The notes: generated by a model not told the origin, from the sequence alone. A DNA stretch of 64,000 bases from Phycisphaerales bacterium (GCA_020427395.1 JAGQON010000017.1:1-64000); one strand, 5' to 3'. Numbered from the stretch's first letter, positions 8,965 to 17,651 are shown. Numbers and translations are program-made.

Positions 8965-9480
8965 GTGCCAGTCAAACACTACGACATCCCGAACCAAGCC
9001 CGGTTCCTGACCTACTCATGCTTCGATCGACTTCCCCTGCTCAATACACCTGATATCCGAGACCTCTATCTCCACGAGATCGCGAAGCAATCCGTGCGAT
9101 TGCGGTTCGATGTCATCGCGTATGTGATCATGCCCGATCATGTCCACCTGATCGTCGTGCCTCATGATGGGAAGATCAGCGGGGTCCTGCGTGGACTTAA
9201 GCAGGGGTTCGGGCGTGAGATGATCGAACGATTTCGACGCGAGGATGCGTCGATTCTTCAACGACTTGTTGGGCCGCATGGGCGAGCGTTGTTCTGGCAA
9301 CGCGGAGGTGGGTATGACCGGAACCTGCGGAGTTCGAGTGACATCCGGGAGAAGATCGAGTACATCCATCAGAATCCGGTTCGGCGTGGTCTTGTTGAGA
9401 ATCCTTCAGATTGGGTGTGGTCTTCCGTGCGGGACTTCGCGGGTGAGTCTGGAGTTGTCCCATTGTGGCGGGATTGGTAG
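8965..9480 (+). CDS. REP-associated tyrosine transposase (RAYT, Y1_Tnp/IS200-like)
   Basis: 171 residues from GTG at 8965. Single-domain HUH/Y1 nuclease of the RAYT (TnpA-REP) group: metal-binding H59-V-H61 in the YVIMPDHVHLIV strand, and the typical EYIHQNPVRRGLV segment with Y133, the likely catalytic tyrosine or its neighbour. Family members nick and join single-stranded DNA at REP hairpins and spread these short palindromes through genomes. Here the gene sits between inverted copies of one 38-nt hairpin, the classic REPtron layout. It appears intact: no frameshift and all key residues present. Confidence 0.9.
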   Translation: MPVKHYDIPNQARFLTYSCFDRLPLLNTPDIRDLYLHEIAKQSVRLRFDVIAYVIMPDHVHLIVVPHDGKISGVLRGLKQGFGREMIERFRREDASILQRLVGPHGRALFWQRGGGYDRNLRSSSDIREKIEYIHQNPVRRGLVENPSDWVWSSVRDFAGESGVVPLWRDW

Positions 9481-9483
9481 GTC

Positions 9484-9521
9484 GGAACCTGCTTTGCCCT
9501 TCGGGTCAAAGCAGGGCACCC
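9484..9521. repeat. REP-like palindromic element, downstream copy (inverted)
   Basis: Begins 3 nt after the RAYT stop. It is the reverse complement of 8915-8952 apart from a two-base change (AA for TT near its 5' edge). Each copy alone is a hairpin (CCTGCTTTG/CAAAGCAGG with an inner CCC/GGG). Together with the gene this forms a candidate mobile unit of 607 nt. Confidence 0.85.
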
Positions 9522-9626
9522 GTCTGGGAGACGTAGTTCATCCGTCTGGAAGAACTCGCGAACTGAGGTCGGAATCCTGACAGACCCACACCCCCAGCGC
9601 ATCCACCCTCCCCAAAGGAGAGGCCT

Positions 9627-10574
9627 ATGCCCGCGTTGTTGATGTCTTTGATTCTGAGTGTGTGCCTCGTGGGGAGTGAGGGCGAACCTACTCCGGCGGC
9701 GACGCGTGAACCCGTTACGATGGAGGTCGACATCTCCACAGGACACATCATCCTCCCCGTCTATATCGAGGAGCACGGCCCATACTGGTTCATCCTCGAC
9801 ACCGGGAATCAGAACACGGCCATCTACAGCCACATCGCAGAGTCAGCGGGCATCGAAACGAAGCCGTATGGCGAGGTTGGTGGCGCTGGATCTGGGTCGT
9901 TCTCCGTCCGTCAGGCCGCCGATATCGAGGTTCGCCTCGGCAGCGACAAGCACCCGCTCGTGTTCACGGACCCGCTGGTGACCGTGCTGCCCGACGACGC
10001 ACGCCTCCCGGACCTGAACGGGAAGAGAATCGACGGGTTCCTCGGTGCTTCGCTGATCGAGCAGTACATGACAAGCATCGATTATGGATCGGGTGAGCTG
10101 CTCTTCACGGAGCGCGAGTCATACAAAATGCCCGATGAAGCGAGGGTGATGGAGATCAAGATCGCGATGGGCTTCCCTTACTTCGAGGGCGAGGTCATCC
10201 CCATGCTCATGGGTAAGAAGACGAAGCCAGTCGTCGGGAACTTCCTGCTCGATCTGGGCGCGACGTATGCGATCGACATCAAGTTTGAGAAGGCGGACGC
10301 GCTGGGTTTGATCGATGCGGACGATCCGGATCAGCAGCTCGCGGGTCAGGGCATGGGGATCGATGGCGTGATGTTCGATCTTCGCACGGCGCCCCTCGCA
10401 CACGCGAAGCTCGGCGGGCTGCAACTCGACGAGCCGCGTGTGTTGTTCATGACCACACCCGGTGGCGGACCTGAGATCGAGAACCTTGTGGGGAACGTTG
10501 GTTCCGGGCTGTTCCAAAGTGATCGCGTGACGCTCGATTATCTGGGTGGGCGGTTGATCTGGGAAGATCGCTAA
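9627..10574 (+). CDS. retropepsin-like aspartyl protease family protein
   Basis: 315 residues with ribosome site AAAGGAG 7 nt before ATG. N-terminal signal peptide (MPALLMSLILSVCLVG). Two half-barrels of a pepsin/retropepsin-like fold are suggested: first YWFILDTGNQNTAIY with D58-T59-G60, second FLLDLGATYAID with D209-L210-G211. The second site is DLG rather than DTG/DSG, so activity is possible but not certain. The protein should act outside the cytoplasm. A gap-free hydrophobic core motif FLGASLIEQY (after the first lobe) is common in bacterial members. Substrate unknown. Confidence 0.75.
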   Translation: MPALLMSLILSVCLVGSEGEPTPAATREPVTMEVDISTGHIILPVYIEEHGPYWFILDTGNQNTAIYSHIAESAGIETKPYGEVGGAGSGSFSVRQAADIEVRLGSDKHPLVFTDPLVTVLPDDARLPDLNGKRIDGFLGASLIEQYMTSIDYGSGELLFTERESYKMPDEARVMEIKIAMGFPYFEGEVIPMLMGKKTKPVVGNFLLDLGATYAIDIKFEKADALGLIDADDPDQQLAGQGMGIDGVMFDLRTAPLAHAKLGGLQLDEPRVLFMTTPGGGPEIENLVGNVGSGLFQSDRVTLDYLGGRLIWEDR

Positions 10575-11174
10575 TCACAGCTCAATCTTCGTCGCCATCG
10601 GCCCCAGGTTCATCACGCGGGTCGGGCCAATGTCGCTCCAGTTCTGCCATGACGCGTGGATATGCCCGCAGAGGACGAAGCGGGGCTGGTGCTTCTTGGT
10701 CCATTTGAGCACCGACTTGCTGCCGAGGTGCTTGCCGGCCGAGTCCTTGTCGCAGTGGCCCTTGGGGGGCGAGTGGGTAACGAGGATGTCGGCGTAGGGG
10801 CAGGGGCTCAGGAGGTCCCAGGCGTGTTTTTCGGAGTAGTCCACGCTCCAGTCGCCGAAGGGGGTTTCGGGGACGGCCCCGCCGAGCCCGAGGATGGTGA
10901 TGTTGCTGATGGTGATGGTGGAGCCGTGCAGGGTGTGGAGATGGTCGTAGGGGGCGGCGGCCTCGTTGAGCTCGGTGTCGTTCTCGGCGTTGCCATGCAC
11001 GAGCACGGCCGGGGTGCCGATGCTGGCGATGGCGTCGATGACGGGCTGCAAACCACGGCGCATATTGCAGTAATCGCCCGCGCCGATGAGCAGGTCGGCG
11101 GATTCGGCCTGCGATCTGAACTTCTCGATCGCGTGCAGGTCGGTGTGGATGTCGCTGAAGGCGATGATGTTCAT
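10575..11174 (-). CDS. metallophosphoesterase (calcineurin-like, YfcE type)
   Basis: 199 residues. Metal-site motifs of the calcineurin-like superfamily appear in order: FSDIHTDLH (D8, H10), GAGDYCN (D34), VHGNAEND, THSPPKG and CGHIHASW. Length and motif spacing fit small cytoplasmic phosphodiesterases such as YfcE, which cleave phosphodiester model substrates; the physiological substrate is unknown. Its start lies 50 nt from the oppositely oriented FkbM methyltransferase, so both promoters share that short gap. Confidence 0.88.
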   Translation of the reverse strand: MNIIAFSDIHTDLHAIEKFRSQAESADLLIGAGDYCNMRRGLQPVIDAIASIGTPAVLVHGNAENDTELNEAAAPYDHLHTLHGSTITISNITILGLGGAVPETPFGDWSVDYSEKHAWDLLSPCPYADILVTHSPPKGHCDKDSAGKHLGSKSVLKWTKKHQPRFVLCGHIHASWQNWSDIGPTRVMNLGPMATKIEL

Positions 11175-11224
11175 AGTGGGTTGTACGAACGCGACGGCGA
11201 GCGGATTCGGGTTATGATGCGGGC

Positions 11225-12025
11225 ATGGGATTTCGCTCCAAAGACTTCATCGCAGGGATCGCGGCTCGGTGCGGGTATCGGCTGGAGCCGATCCGGCGGG
11301 ATGTGGGGGCGGCGGATGCGCTTCCTTCTGAGCCGTACGCGGCTATGCGGGAGCTGATGGGGCGATTGGGGCATGCATCGCCCGTGGTGTTCGATGTGGG
11401 GGCCAACAAGGGCGATACGGCGGCGTTGTTTCGGGGCATGTTCCCGGGCTCGACGGTGCACGCGTTTGAGCCGTTCCCCGAGACGATCGCGATGCTGCGG
11501 GAGCGTTTCGGCGGCGATGACGCGGTGCGGATCGTGGAGGCGGCCGTGTCAAGAGAAGCGGGTCGGGCGACCTTCCATGTGAACCACGCCCACGCGACCA
11601 ACTCGCTGCTGGCACGCCCTGAGGAGTCGGAGCGGTTCTATCCCAAGAACGCCGGGCCAAAGGGTGAGATCGAGGTCGCGACGATCTCGCTGGATGACTA
11701 TTGCGATGCGCAGGGGATCGAGCGGGTGGCGCTGCTCAAGCTGGATATTCAGGGCGGCGAGCTGATGGCCATCGGCGGTGCGCAGCGGTTGCTGGGCGAG
11801 GGTCGCGTGGATGTGGTGTACAGCGAGATCCAGTTCGTGGAGTTGTATGAGGGCGCGGCCCAGTTCGATCAGGTCTGGGGCGAGATGCGCCGGCTGGGCT
11901 ACTGGCTCTTCGATGTGTACGACCTGCACCGCTCGGCGGGTGGGCAGCTCTTGTACGGCGATGCGATGTTCGTGTCCGCGGACTGTCGCGAGCGGGTGCT
12001 ACGGAAGCTGCGGGTCGATCGCTGA
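11225..12025 (+). CDS. FkbM family SAM-dependent methyltransferase
   Basis: 266 residues. FkbM-type Rossmann methyltransferase: FDVGANKGDTAALF (SAM loop, about 58-71), VHAFEPFPET, ATISLDDYCD and the characteristic LLKLDIQGGELMAIGGAQRLL. Such enzymes O-methylate sugars, polyketides or other acceptors. No biosynthetic partner is next to it, so the acceptor is unknown; glycan methylation is a reasonable guess. A second FkbM protein lies at 42.7-43.4 kb. Confidence 0.88.
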   Translation: MGFRSKDFIAGIAARCGYRLEPIRRDVGAADALPSEPYAAMRELMGRLGHASPVVFDVGANKGDTAALFRGMFPGSTVHAFEPFPETIAMLRERFGGDDAVRIVEAAVSREAGRATFHVNHAHATNSLLARPEESERFYPKNAGPKGEIEVATISLDDYCDAQGIERVALLKLDIQGGELMAIGGAQRLLGEGRVDVVYSEIQFVELYEGAAQFDQVWGEMRRLGYWLFDVYDLHRSAGGQLLYGDAMFVSADCRERVLRKLRVDR

Positions 12026-12042
12026 TCGTTGAGGGCGGGTGC

Positions 12043-12561
12043 TCAGTACGCGAGCCGGATAGTGCGCATGTGTTTGTTGTTGTGCAGCACTACGGCGTAG
12101 AGGCGCGTGTACTCGTCTTCCGGCAGGTCACCGACGGGCTCGGCACCGAGGGACTCGAGGATCGTTGAGATGGTGTTTGAGTGCGCCACGACCAGGGCGT
12201 TGGATCCTGCGGGCAGCGCGTCGATCATCGATCGCAGCTTGGCGGTATCGAGCGGCGGGTAGGTCGTATCCTCGATCTGATTCAGGGCGGCGATGGGTGC
12301 GCCGGTCTCTCGTGAGCGGTTGGTGTCGGTGACGAAGACGCCGGCGATCGGCTCGTGTGCGATGACCTGCGCGAGCTTCTCAGCGCGAGCGGCGCCGGCC
12401 TTGGAGAGGTGTGGGTCTGGGCCTGCGTCCTTCTCTGCGTGGCGCACGATGTAGATCACCCGGGTGTCGCTCGGCGCTTCTTGCGGTGCTGGTTTCTTCG
12501 TCGCAGCGATCGAGATCAGGGTCATGATCGCGAGCAAGGAGATGATGAATGTGCGATGCAT
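12043..12561 (-). CDS. secreted histidine phosphatase family protein
   Basis: 172 residues from ATG at 12561; this start gives a hydrophobic export signal (MHRTFIISLLAIMTLISIAA), while the longer frame gives only Arg/Pro-rich shadow sequence. Phosphoglycerate-mutase-like phosphatase: the phosphohistidine motif is VRHAEK (H41), an acid region TDTNRSRETGAPI and a second histidine in VVAHSNTI. Short SixA-like proteins of this sort dephosphorylate proteins or small molecules; export suggests a periplasmic substrate. It is 17 nt downstream of the nitroreductase and probably in one transcript with it. Confidence 0.82.
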   Translation of the reverse strand: MHRTFIISLLAIMTLISIAATKKPAPQEAPSDTRVIYIVRHAEKDAGPDPHLSKAGAARAEKLAQVIAHEPIAGVFVTDTNRSRETGAPIAALNQIEDTTYPPLDTAKLRSMIDALPAGSNALVVAHSNTISTILESLGAEPVGDLPEDEYTRLYAVVLHNNKHMRTIRLAY

Positions 12562-12578
12562 ACGGTTGATCCTCTGCG

Positions 12579-13310
12579 TTAGTCCAATGAAGCGCCCTTG
12601 GACTCGTAAAACGCGCCGAGCCCGGGGCGGTTGACATAACTGTACTTCTTGGCGATCGATTCGGACCATGTCGCGGGCGGGGCGCCGCGCTCGGCGAGGT
12701 ACTGCTTGTAGAGCTCGTCGTACTGATCGATCTGCGCGAGGGTGGTCTCGTCGTCGGGGTAGCGGTCGTTGTAGAGCATCGCGTCCGGCGCGAGGCGGGG
12801 GCGGTGCGCGGGGTCCTGATCGGGGAGCCCGACGCAGAGCCCGAAGAGTGGGCACACGCCCTCGGGCAGCTCGAGCAGGTCGTTGACCTTGGGCAGGTCA
12901 TTGCGGATCGCGCCGATGTAGCAAATGCCGTAGCCCATGGACTCGAAGGCGAGTGCGAAGTTCTGTGCGAACAGCGAGGCGTCGATCGAGCCAACGAGGA
13001 GGGCTTCGAGTGAGTTGGTGTACTCGTTGCCGGCCCGGCGGGTGATGAGCATGTGCTTGCGCAGGTCGGCGCAGATGATGAAGAACGCGGGGCAGTCGCG
13101 GATCTTCTGCTGCGGGCCGGCGAGGTCGGCGATCTGCTGGCGTGTGTCGTCATCCGTGACCCGGATGACGCAGTAGGGCTGTACGGCGCTGCTGGTTGAG
13201 GCGGCCTGCCCGGCGAGCATCGCCTCGTCGATGTGCTCCTGCGGGATGGGGGTATCCTTGAAGGCGCGGATCGAGCGGTGGGCACGCATGGTCTTGATTG
13301 TCTCGTTCAT
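12579..13310 (-). CDS. nitroreductase family FMN oxidoreductase (NfsA-like)
   Basis: 243 residues from ATG at 13310 (MNETIKTMRAHRSIRAF); an ATG 30 nt further upstream is possible. The RSIRAF start, the internal TSSAVQPYCVIRV, the MGYGICYIGAIRNDLPKVNDLLELP segment and LPEGVCPLFGLCVGLPDQDP match NfsA/FRP-type NADPH-dependent flavin reductases. These dimeric FMN enzymes reduce nitroaromatics, quinones or flavins in two-electron steps. The C-terminal 60 residues carry the arginine/tyrosine-rich part typical of the NfsA subgroup. Transcribed with the histidine phosphatase. Confidence 0.88.
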   Translation of the reverse strand: MNETIKTMRAHRSIRAFKDTPIPQEHIDEAMLAGQAASTSSAVQPYCVIRVTDDDTRQQIADLAGPQQKIRDCPAFFIICADLRKHMLITRRAGNEYTNSLEALLVGSIDASLFAQNFALAFESMGYGICYIGAIRNDLPKVNDLLELPEGVCPLFGLCVGLPDQDPAHRPRLAPDAMLYNDRYPDDETTLAQIDQYDELYKQYLAERGAPPATWSESIAKKYSYVNRPGLGAFYESKGASLD

Positions 13311-13432
13311 GGGCAAGGATAGGGGCCTCAAAACGGTCATTTTTTGATTGTTGTGTGAACTGCTGACGGTCGGCATGGGCTTGCGCGTCTGGCGTGTGGG
13401 CGAGACGCACAGCGCCCAGAGCAGGAGCTGAT

Positions 13433-14248
13433 ATGACACGCACACACGGCTGGGACGGCGGGATGAGCCGCCGGGGTTCGATCGACCTCAAAACGATTCT
13501 CGCGTTGGTCTTTGCGCTGGCGGGGCTGAGCTGGGCGGCGGTGGGGCTGCTGGGCAGCCGGGGCGAGCCCGAGCCCGATGGGCCGCGCGTGCTCTCGTCG
13601 GTGGTCGATGACCAAGGCAACGAGCTGGAGACGGATTACACCTCGACCTCCGGCACCAAGCGACTCGACGCGGCACGCGAGCAGATCCAGAACATCGTCA
13701 ACGCGGAGTCGATGGGCGTGCTCACGGCCATTGAGGGGCCCAAGGGCGCACCCGAGGGCGTGAGCGATGCGGTGATCAACGCGTTTGTGCCGCTGCTCAG
13801 CGGCGATCACGACGCGTTCCTCGCCGCGATCGAGGCGATGGGCGGCAAGGTCCCCGGCGATCTCGACGGCGAGCATCCGATGTTTACGCACCTCAAGAAG
13901 GAGCTCGAGGGCGCGAAGATCGACCTGTCTCGGATCACGGTCCGCAAGTATGTCGCCCCCGAGCCCGGGCAGGGGCGCATGCGGATGACACGCGATGAGG
14001 AGAACGACGGCAGCGGCGGCCCGAGCATGCGAACCCAGCGCATGGAGATGCGCCCCGAGTCCGTGTTCCCCGACGCGCCCGAGCCCACCGACCCGTCGGC
14101 CATCGAGGTGCAGATCCCGGTCCAGCCCAAGGGCGAGGATCTGGAGACGATCTTCGGGCTGGTGCTGACCTGGAACAAGGACCTGAAGCTGTGGCAGCCG
14201 GCGACCTACGGCGTCATCAAGAACCGTCTGGTGGAAGAGGAGGGCTGA
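13433..14248 (+). CDS. membrane-anchored protein of unknown function
   Basis: 271 residues from ATG at 13433, chosen over an upstream start at 13394 because AGGAG lies 6 nt before it. One N-terminal membrane helix (about residues 22-42, ILALVFALAGLSWAAVGLLG) follows a short basic tail, so the rest is outside the cytoplasm. The body is charged and without cysteines; it contains MRMTRDEENDGSGG, a flexible linker. I recognise no domain. It ends 1 nt before a pseudopilin-type gene, so the two are surely co-expressed and may work together in an envelope structure. Confidence 0.7.
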   Translation: MTRTHGWDGGMSRRGSIDLKTILALVFALAGLSWAAVGLLGSRGEPEPDGPRVLSSVVDDQGNELETDYTSTSGTKRLDAAREQIQNIVNAESMGVLTAIEGPKGAPEGVSDAVINAFVPLLSGDHDAFLAAIEAMGGKVPGDLDGEHPMFTHLKKELEGAKIDLSRITVRKYVAPEPGQGRMRMTRDEENDGSGGPSMRTQRMEMRPESVFPDAPEPTDPSAIEVQIPVQPKGEDLETIFGLVLTWNKDLKLWQPATYGVIKNRLVEEEG

Positions 14249-14249
14249 G

Positions 14250-15056
14250 ATGCACGCACGCAAGGCATTCACACTGATCGAGCTGCTGGTGGTAATCGGG
14301 ATTGTCGGGATTCTCATCGGGATCCTGCTGCCGGCGCTGGGCAAGGCACGCGGGTCGGCGCTGCAGACGGTGGCCCTGAGCAATGTGCGACAGGTGGGGA
14401 CGCAGTTCGAAACCTTCGCGGGCGACACCAAGTCGTACCCGCAGCAGGACCTGGGAGAGATCCCCGCGAGTCTGCCCGATGAAGTGGGCAGCCAGGGTGA
14501 TGATGTGGTGACGATCCCATGGTACCCGAGCGGGATTGTGATCGCGACGACGGACTACTTCGCGCACAGCTGGATGTGGCCGGCGATGGTGGCGCCGTTG
14601 GATGAGTGGCCGACCTACTGGGAGACCTGGATCTCGCCGCGCAAGGATCAGGCGCTACCGCGTCTGGAGGATATCGATTTCGGCGGTGAGCTGCGGGCCG
14701 AGGACATGATCTCGATCGTGTACGCCAACGGGTATGTGACGCGTCCGGCGTACTGGAACGGCGAGCAGGGCAAGGTGAACTTCGGACTGCTCAAGGAGGT
14801 CCGCCCGCACGATGTGCGGTACCCGTCGGGCAAGGTGATGCTGTGGGATGATGATCTGTCGTATATCCCCAGCCGGGACATGCCCGAGCGGGTCGATGGG
14901 CTGCTGAACGCCAAGACGCCGATGGCGTTCGGCGACGGGCACGCGGCCGCGCTGCTGCCCAGCGACGCGAGCGAGGCGGTCGAGAATGTCATGACCGGCG
15001 AGACGGTGAAGCTGCACAACACCAAAGACGGTGTGCACGGTCGCGATTACGACTGA
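14250..15056 (+). CDS. pseudopilin-like protein (type II secretion/type IV pilin N-terminus)
   Basis: 268 residues. The N-terminus MHARKAFTLIELLVVIGI is a prepilin peptidase site (cut between A and F, Glu +5 present) followed by the usual hydrophobic helix. The remaining 230 residues are the planctomycete-type body with FGDGHAA near the C-terminus, in the position of the H-X9-DG element of these families. Should be processed by a prepilin peptidase and stay in the inner membrane or be assembled into a pseudopilus. The upstream gene of unknown function is 1 nt away. No assembly ATPase or platform gene is nearby. Confidence 0.85.
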   Translation: MHARKAFTLIELLVVIGIVGILIGILLPALGKARGSALQTVALSNVRQVGTQFETFAGDTKSYPQQDLGEIPASLPDEVGSQGDDVVTIPWYPSGIVIATTDYFAHSWMWPAMVAPLDEWPTYWETWISPRKDQALPRLEDIDFGGELRAEDMISIVYANGYVTRPAYWNGEQGKVNFGLLKEVRPHDVRYPSGKVMLWDDDLSYIPSRDMPERVDGLLNAKTPMAFGDGHAAALLPSDASEAVENVMTGETVKLHNTKDGVHGRDYD

Positions 15057-15073
15057 TTGATCTCAGAGAAGGA

Positions 15074-15298
15074 TCATCGCTGATTGGGCGGGAAGGGCAC
15101 GAAGCTGGTCTGACCCGTCTCGATCATGCGCAGGATGTAGGGCTGGCACATACCGCAGCCCGTACCGCACTTGGTGCGCTTCTGCAGGGCATCGAAGATC
15201 TGGCGTGTGGATTCGCGCTCGACATCATGCTCCTGCTCGACGAGGCGGTCGAGGAGCGTGAATGGCACCTTGTGGCAGACGCAGCGATCAACAAACAT
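15074..15298 (-). CDS. BFD-like [2Fe-2S]-binding protein
   Basis: 74 residues from ATG at 15298, whose A is also the last base of the preceding stop (TGATG overlap, translational coupling); a GTG 9 nt upstream is less likely. Four cysteines in the BFD pattern: CVC near the start (MFVDRCVCHKVPF) and CGTGCGMCQPY around residues 52-60. BFD-like domains bind one [2Fe-2S] cluster and pass electrons, for example to bacterioferritin or within reductases. As last gene of the riboswitch-controlled operon it may serve the reduction of a cofactor or iron, but that is speculation. Confidence 0.85.
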   Translation of the reverse strand: MFVDRCVCHKVPFTLLDRLVEQEHDVERESTRQIFDALQKRTKCGTGCGMCQPYILRMIETGQTSFVPFPPNQR

Positions 15299-16113
15299 CA
15301 GCGCCACCGGTCCGCGTGCTGGACATAGTTTGGGTCGTTGGTCGGCGCGATCGAGCCGATGCCGAAGCGATCGATGTGGCGTGCGTCGGGGTTATGGGTG
15401 TTGGCCTGAACCGACGCATCGGCCCGGGCGGTGTAGGCCTTGCCGAATCCATTGTCTGGGCGGAAGTGGCGGAACGCGGTGGTGGGGGAGAAGTTCTCGC
15501 GCCAGCCACCGTTCGGGGAGTACAGGAGCGGCGGGTCGAGCAGGGCGGAGTTGCTCGGCTGCCCGGAGAAGAGCACGATCATGGTATCGGCGAAGACGAG
15601 CTGCGACGAGGGGCGCTCGATCTGGGCGAGCTTGAGCGTGCGCTGGTTGTAGAGCTCAAAGTAGCCGCTGGTGTTGGGGGCCAGCCCGTAAGCGTTGTAG
15701 CCGTAGGTCGAGGTGAAGGTGCCGGTCGAACCCTGGGTGGTGTAGGAATCCTGCGGCTGCTCGGGGCATTCGAAGACGCTGCGGTCGCCGGGCTCAGCGG
15801 AGAGGTAGGGCGTGAGGGTGCCACGGGTGTGGTCGAGTGTCTGGGTGGCGATGTTCTCCTGCCCGTACCAATAGGTCCGGGTGACACCGCTGGTGCGCAG
15901 GTGCGGCATGGAGGCGCCGTGGTGGTCGTCAGTGTAGAGGGTGAAGGCCGTAACGAGCTGGCGCTGGTTGGATGCGCAGACCACCGCTCGCCCGGATGCA
16001 CGGGCGTGGCCGAGCGCGGGGAGCATGATCGAGAGCAGCAACGCGACGATCGCGATGACGACCAGCAGTTCGATGAGCGTGAAACCCCGGGATGTGCGGC
16101 TTGCGCGTGTCAT
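15298..16113 (-). CDS. pseudopilin-like protein in riboswitch operon
   Basis: 271 residues. The prepilin site is RGFTLIELLVVIAIVALLLS (cut before F10, Glu +5 present). The body starts with a helix (GHARASGRAVVCASNQRQL) typical of planctomycete DUF1559-like pseudopilins and continues with Tyr/Thr-rich beta structure and two cysteines (C78 region VCASNQ and FECPEQP). Its start overlaps the beta-propeller stop by 4 nt (ATGA) and its stop overlaps the BFD gene start, so it is the third cistron of the cobalamin riboswitch operon. Role unknown; it should be exposed outside the inner membrane. Confidence 0.85.
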   Translation of the reverse strand: MTRASRTSRGFTLIELLVVIAIVALLLSIMLPALGHARASGRAVVCASNQRQLVTAFTLYTDDHHGASMPHLRTSGVTRTYWYGQENIATQTLDHTRGTLTPYLSAEPGDRSVFECPEQPQDSYTTQGSTGTFTSTYGYNAYGLAPNTSGYFELYNQRTLKLAQIERPSSQLVFADTMIVLFSGQPSNSALLDPPLLYSPNGGWRENFSPTTAFRHFRPDNGFGKAYTARADASVQANTHNPDARHIDRFGIGSIAPTNDPNYVQHADRWR

Positions 16114-17651
16114 CGTGGGAGTTGCTCCATGAACTGCTTGAGGGTGATGTCGCCGCGGGTGTAGCGGTCGATGAGCGTGCGGGCCGTGATAAGCGGCGTG
16201 ACTGGCGCGTAAGCGCGGATGCCGGTTGGACCGCTGGTGAAGACCCAGCCTGATGCAAACGCCGGCGTGTTGCCGGTGGCGGAGGCGTGTTCGACGACGA
16301 AGCCGGGGTCGGTTGGAGAAACGGTGAGGTCGATCAGGCGAAGGTCGGTGTTGTGATCGATGTTGATGCCCGGCTGGGATTCGGGGAGTGTGCCGACGAG
16401 CAGGTGTGGTGTGCCGCTGATGGTGAGGGCGAGGGGCTGGTGGGTCCAGCCGCCGATGGAGAGGTAGGGCTCGCCGAAGTCCCAGATGCCGTTCGCGTTC
16501 AGATCGTCGTGGGTGGCCAGGGCCGAATCCCAGAGGAGCGACGGGGCCGGGCCCTGATCGTCGATGTACTGGATGCTGGGTAGCGAGCCGAAGAATGGGA
16601 GAAAGTCGAACGCGCCGGTGGCGACGCCGGACGAGACGACGACATCACCGGTGGGGAGGACGATGGGCGTGGCATCGGTGCGGTTGGTGGGGACGGACCA
16701 GACGAGGCTGCCGGTGTTCCTGTTGAGCCTGACGGTGTTGGCACTGGTCTGCAAGCCGGTGAAGCTGTAGGAGCTGGCGTAGATGTGGCCGCGTGCGATG
16801 GTGACGCCGCCGAAGAATCCGGCGTTGATCGTGTTGGTGAACGACCAGAGCGGTGAGGTGGGGGCGGTGTCGGCGGTGATGTCGTAGCAGCGGATGGTGC
16901 CGCGTTGCGAGGAACCGCTGGAGGCGGTGGCGTGGTAGACGCGTCCGTTCTGGTAGGCCGGGGTGTTGCCCGAGCTGTCGGCGCTGAGTATCTTCGACCA
17001 GACGATGTCGCCCGGCTGGTGGGGGTTGGTCACTGCGTCGAAGGGGTCGGTGTTGATACAGACCAGCTGCGCGGGCTCGCCAAAGCCGAAGGAGTAGGTG
17101 GTGATGAGCACGCGGTCGCGATCGCCCAGGTCATCGGTGACGACGGGCGAGGTGTTGACGATGGTGGAGGGGAGTGACTGTGACCAGACCGGGTCGCCGC
17201 TTGCGGTGTCGAGAGCGACGATGGAGGCGCCCGAGGCCACGATCAGCGTGCTGTGCTCGAGATCGATCGCCGGCGAAGACCACGAATCGAGGATCGGCGG
17301 GGCGACGGGCGCGGACCACACGGTGCTGCCCGTCGAACGATCGAGCGCGACGGCCATTGTTGCGCTGCCCGCATCGCGGGCGATGGCATAGACATGGGTG
17401 GCATCGACCACCAGCCCGCTCTGGGGGATGGGGATGAACTCGGCGCTCTCCCACGCGACGGTAGTCAGCGATGGCGGATCAGTGAGCGTGGGCACGGTGT
17501 GGCGCTTCGCATTGCCGGCGAAGTGCGTCCAAACACCCTGGCCGTCAATTGGCTCGGGGGATAGGGAACTCGATGCATCGAACGCACGCTGGGCTTGGGT
17601 GAGCGAGCAGGCGAGCGTGAGGCACAGGATGGCGGTGCGGTGTTTGGTCAT
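16110..17651 (-). CDS. secreted PQQ-type beta-propeller protein
   Basis: 513 residues from ATG at 17651, chosen because it opens a signal peptide (MTKHRTAILCLTLACSLTQAQ). The mature part has repeated PQQ/WD-like blades: DRSTGSTVWSAPVAPP, DTASGDPVWSQSLPS, LNRNTGSLVWSVP and related strands, about seven to eight in all. Such propellers bind ligands or partner proteins and may lack catalytic activity. Second gene of the riboswitch operon, 47 nt after the PEP-CTERM gene. A seven-bladed propeller under B12 control recalls BtuG, the surface B12-binding propeller of Bacteroidetes, but sequence kinship is not shown. The C-terminus (LIDRYTRGDITLKQFMEQLP) is a short helix. Confidence 0.8.
   Translation of the reverse strand: MTKHRTAILCLTLACSLTQAQRAFDASSSLSPEPIDGQGVWTHFAGNAKRHTVPTLTDPPSLTTVAWESAEFIPIPQSGLVVDATHVYAIARDAGSATMAVALDRSTGSTVWSAPVAPPILDSWSSPAIDLEHSTLIVASGASIVALDTASGDPVWSQSLPSTIVNTSPVVTDDLGDRDRVLITTYSFGFGEPAQLVCINTDPFDAVTNPHQPGDIVWSKILSADSSGNTPAYQNGRVYHATASSGSSQRGTIRCYDITADTAPTSPLWSFTNTINAGFFGGVTIARGHIYASSYSFTGLQTSANTVRLNRNTGSLVWSVPTNRTDATPIVLPTGDVVVSSGVATGAFDFLPFFGSLPSIQYIDDQGPAPSLLWDSALATHDDLNANGIWDFGEPYLSIGGWTHQPLALTISGTPHLLVGTLPESQPGINIDHNTDLRLIDLTVSPTDPGFVVEHASATGNTPAFASGWVFTSGPTGIRAYAPVTPLITARTLIDRYTRGDITLKQFMEQLPR

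Noticed and set aside
6804..8975. 723-codon open frame antisense to lepA
   Set aside because: His/Leu/Asp-rich translation without any motif; its existence follows from the strong third-position GC bias of lepA on the other strand.
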